Source: Sciurus carolinensis
Taxonomy: Eukaryota > Chordata > Mammalia > Rodentia > Sciuridae
Direction: 5' to 3'
NCBI RefSeq assembly: GCF_902686445.1
Contig: NC_062217.1
Span: forward strand, 87,477,758 to 87,541,757
DNA length: 64,000 nucleotides
Shown here: one piece after another, positions 61,610 through 64,000 of the stretch
Layout: each line of letters starts with the position of its first letter
Numbering within the stretch: the stretch's first letter is position 1
Program-made: the position numbers and the translations under genes
Notes under the pieces: generated by a model
Told to the model about the DNA's origin: nothing
Database searches by the model: none
What the model saw: only the letters and a program-made list of their open reading frames with translations

Positions 61610-61883
61610 TGACACATAATGGGGGGTGGGAGAGGTTAGTGTTAGGGTTAGAGTTAGGGTTAGGGAGGGGGGCAAGAATGGAGGAAGGAAGGACTGTATA
61701 GAGGGAAAAGAGGGGTGGGAGGGGTGGGAAGGGGAAAAAATAACAGAATGAATCAAACAACATTACCCTATGTAAATTTATGATTACACAAATGGTATGC
61801 CTTCACGCCATGTACAAACAGAGAGACAACATGTATCCCATTTGTTTACAATAATAAAAAAAAAAAGAGAGAGAAAAAAAAAA
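61610..61883 (+). other. L1 3'UTR with TTAGGG-like tract (copy 4)
   Basis: After the ORF2 stop comes GGGGGGTGGGAGAGG and five hexamers (61634-61665) in the order GGTTAG, TGTTAG, GGTTAG, AGTTAG, GGTTAG. Then come GGGAGGGGGG, a purine-rich tract, and the tail. Order and variant positions equal those in copy 2, so the tract was inherited by both. Confidence 0.88.
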
Positions 61884-62588
61884 GAGAAAGCATAACCAAT
61901 AGGGTAGAACACCTGGAAGACAGAACCTCAGACATTGAAGACAAAATATTTAATCTTGAAAACAAAGTTGGACAAACAGAGAAGATGGTAAGAAATCATG
62001 AACAGAATCTACAATAATTATGGGATATCATGAAAAGGCCAAATTTGAGAATTATTGGGATTGAGGAAGGCTTAGAGAAACAAACCAATGGAATGACTAA
62101 TCTATTCAATGAAATAATATCAGAAAATTTCCCAAATCTGAAGAATGAAATGGAAAACCAAGTTCAAGAGGCTTATAGAACTCCATATATACAAAATTAC
62201 AACAAACCCACACCAAGGCACATTATTGTGAAGATACCTAACATACAAAATAAAGACAGAATTTTAAAGGCCGTGAGAGAAAAGAATCAAATTACATTCA
62301 GAGGGAAACCAATAAGAATATCAGCAGATTTTTCAATCCAGACCCTAAAAGCTAGAAGGGCCTGGAACAACATTTTTCAAGCTCTGAAAGAAAATGGATG
62401 CCAACCAAGAATCTTATACCCAGCAAAACTTACCTTCAAATTTGACGATGAAATAAGATCCTTCCATGATAAACAAAAGCTAAAAAATTTACAAAAAGAA
62501 AGCCAGCATTACAGAACATTCTCGGCAAAATATTCCATGAGGAAGAGATGAAAAACAACGATGCAAATCAGCAACAGGAGGCGCTAGC
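61884..62588 (+). pseudogene. L1 ORF1, C-terminal part, broken, copy 3
   Basis: This is the continuation of the ORF1 interrupted at 55568. The first 13 bases are the duplicated target site. A CAA-to-TAA-type stop lies near 62014. The frame is readable from 62030 to 62551 (LRIIGIEEGLEKQT; FNEIISENFPNL; RGKPIRISADFS; ARRAWNNIFQALKENG). A small deletion near 62490 shifts the end. Confidence 0.9.
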
Positions 62589-62639
62589 CTAAAGGAATAG
62601 CCAAATAAAGGAGAAACCAAATCATGTCAAAAAACAAAT

Positions 62640-64000
62640 ATGAGTCAAATGACTGGGAATACAAATCAGATCACAATAATAACCCTGAATGTTAATGGCC
62701 TGAACTCATCAATCAAAAGACATAGACTGGCAGATTGGAATAAAAAGAAAAATCCAACAACATGCTGCCTGCAAGAGACTCATCTTATCGAAAGAGATAC
62801 CCATAGACTAAAGGTGAAAGGATGGGGAAAAACATACCATGCACACGGACACAGCAAAAAAGCTGGAGTATCCATCCTCATTTCAGATAATGTGGACTTC
62901 AAACCAAAACTAGTCAGAAGGGATAAAGAAGGACATTACATGCTGCTTAAGGGAATCATAAATCAGCAAGACATAACAATCATAAATATCTATGCCCTGA
63001 ACATTGGCTCATCCACGTACATCAAACAAATCCTTCTCAATTCCAGAAATCAAATAGATCACAACACAATAATACTAGGCTATTTTAACACACCTCTCTC
63101 ACCACTGAATAGATCGTCCAAACAAAAATTGAATAATAAACCATAGATCTCAAAAACACAATCAACAATTTAGACTTAATGGACATATATAGAATATACC
63201 ATCCAACAAAGAACGAATACACTTTCTTCTCAGCAGCACATGGATCCTTCTCTAAAATAGACCATATTTTATGCCACAAAGTTACTGTTAGCAAATACAA
63301 GAAGATAGAGATACTACCTTGTATTCTATCAGATCATAATGGATTGAAATTAGAAATAAATGACAGAATAAAAAACAGAAACTTCTCCAATACCTGGAGA
63401 TTAAATAATACACTATTATATGATGAATGGATAACAGAAGACATCAGGAGGGAAAGAAAAAAATTCTTAGAAGTAAATGAGAACAAAGTCACATCATATC
63501 AACATCTCTGGGACACTATGAAAGCAGTACTTAGAGGAAGATTTATTTCATGGGGCGCATTCAAAAAAAGAAATAGAAATCAACAAATAAACGAGTTAAC
63601 ACTACAGCTCAAAGCCCTAGAAAAAGAAGAGCAGACCAATACCAAAAGTAGTAGAAGACAGGAAATAGTTAAAATCAGAGCCGAAATCAACGAAATTGAA
63701 ACAAAAGAAACAATTGGAAAAATTAATAAAATAAACAGTTGGTTCTTTGAAAAAATAAACAAAATTGATCAACTTTTAGCCACACTAACAAAGAGAAAGA
63801 GGGAGAAAACTCAAATTACTAAAATTCGGAATGAACAAGGAAACATCACAACAGACATGACTGAAATACAAAACATAATTAGAAGTTATTTTGAAAATCT
63901 ATACTCCAACAAAACAGAAAACCTTGAAGACATCAACAAATTTCTAGAGACATATGAATTACCTAAACTGAATGAGGAGGACATACACAACTTAAATAAA
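62640..64000 (+). pseudogene. L1 ORF2, endonuclease and start of RT, broken, copy 3
   Basis: The ATG is at 62640. The frame is open for 168 residues and shows NVNGLNS and QETHL, but the catalytic block LGDFN reads LGYFN (codon TAT at 63081-63083; GAT in copy 4), which removes the metal/active-site aspartate. A deletion near 63134 shifts the frame. Later blocks SKIDHI and SDHNG (about 63250-63345) and the linker up to LNEEDIHNLN are readable in another frame. The gene continues beyond the window. Confidence 0.92.

Larger units (their letters stand above)
55569..61883 (+). mobile_element. L1 copy 4, full-length 5' end, nested in copy 3
   Basis: A 6.3-kb sense L1 inserted in ORF1 of copy 3 in the same orientation. 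It has a type B 5'UTR from the very start (CAAGATGGCAGACTAG), ORF1, ORF2 with an internal deletion of roughly 470 bases, a 3'UTR with five TTAGGG-type hexamers and an impure A tail (61850-61883). The 13-bp duplication with one mismatch supports target-primed integration. It is younger than copy 3 by nesting. Confidence 0.95.
61884..64000 (+). mobile_element. L1 copy 3, 3' segment (continues past right edge)
   Basis: The second half of the L1 that begins at 54143. Its reading is continuous with 55568 once copy 4 and one duplicated target site are left out. It ends, truncated by the window, before the reverse-transcriptase core. Confidence 0.92.

Overview
The window looks like non-coding, repeat-dense nuclear DNA of a rodent of the squirrel family (ground squirrel, marmot or tree squirrel). 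The main evidence is the SINE type. Several copies join a 7SL-derived B1-like left part to a tRNA-derived ID-like right part with the usual ending of an ID element, and free ID elements also occur. To my knowledge that B1-dID architecture is typical of squirrels and dormice. I recognise no intact host protein-coding gene. LINE-1 (L1) sequence covers about two fifths of the window.

Layout. 1-1714 is the 5' part of an antisense L1 (copy 1) that runs off the left edge. 3869-10874 is a complete antisense L1 (copy 2), about 7.0 kb, with a perfect 16-bp target-site duplication. 10.9-30.7 kb is AT-rich intergenic DNA with an old L1 3' end, SINEs, an L2-like stretch, an older sense L1 ORF2 fragment and one GC-rich island (about 15.15-16.07 kb) that could be a promoter plus first exon. 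30.7-54.1 kb holds 5'-truncated L1s, SINEs, two MaLR-type LTRs (one a clean solo LTR of 417 bp with a 5-bp duplication), MER5/MER20-like DNA transposon relics and microsatellites. 54143-64000 is a nested pair of same-strand L1s. Copy 4 (55569-61883) sits inside ORF1 of copy 3 (54143-55568 and 61884 to the window end), with a 13-bp duplication.

How the parts work together. All four long L1 copies carry the usual plan: 5'UTR promoter, ORF1 (coiled-coil RNA-binding protein), ORF2 (endonuclease, reverse transcriptase, C-terminal region) and a G-rich 3'UTR. Every ORF1 and ORF2 I can follow is broken by frameshifts, stops or deletions, so none looks autonomously active. The striking points are regulatory. 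Two different 5'UTR designs share the same start (a CAAGATGGC YY1-like site) and the same segment next to ORF1, but have unrelated middles: about 600-bp monomers (type A) or a short-period GC-rich VNTR (type B). In addition, three of the five L1 3'UTRs readable here contain a run of telomere-like TTAGGG hexamers beside the usual G-rich tract, while two lack it.

Limits. All repeat names come from reading by eye, without a library search. Boundaries without a target-site duplication are good to about 10-50 bases.
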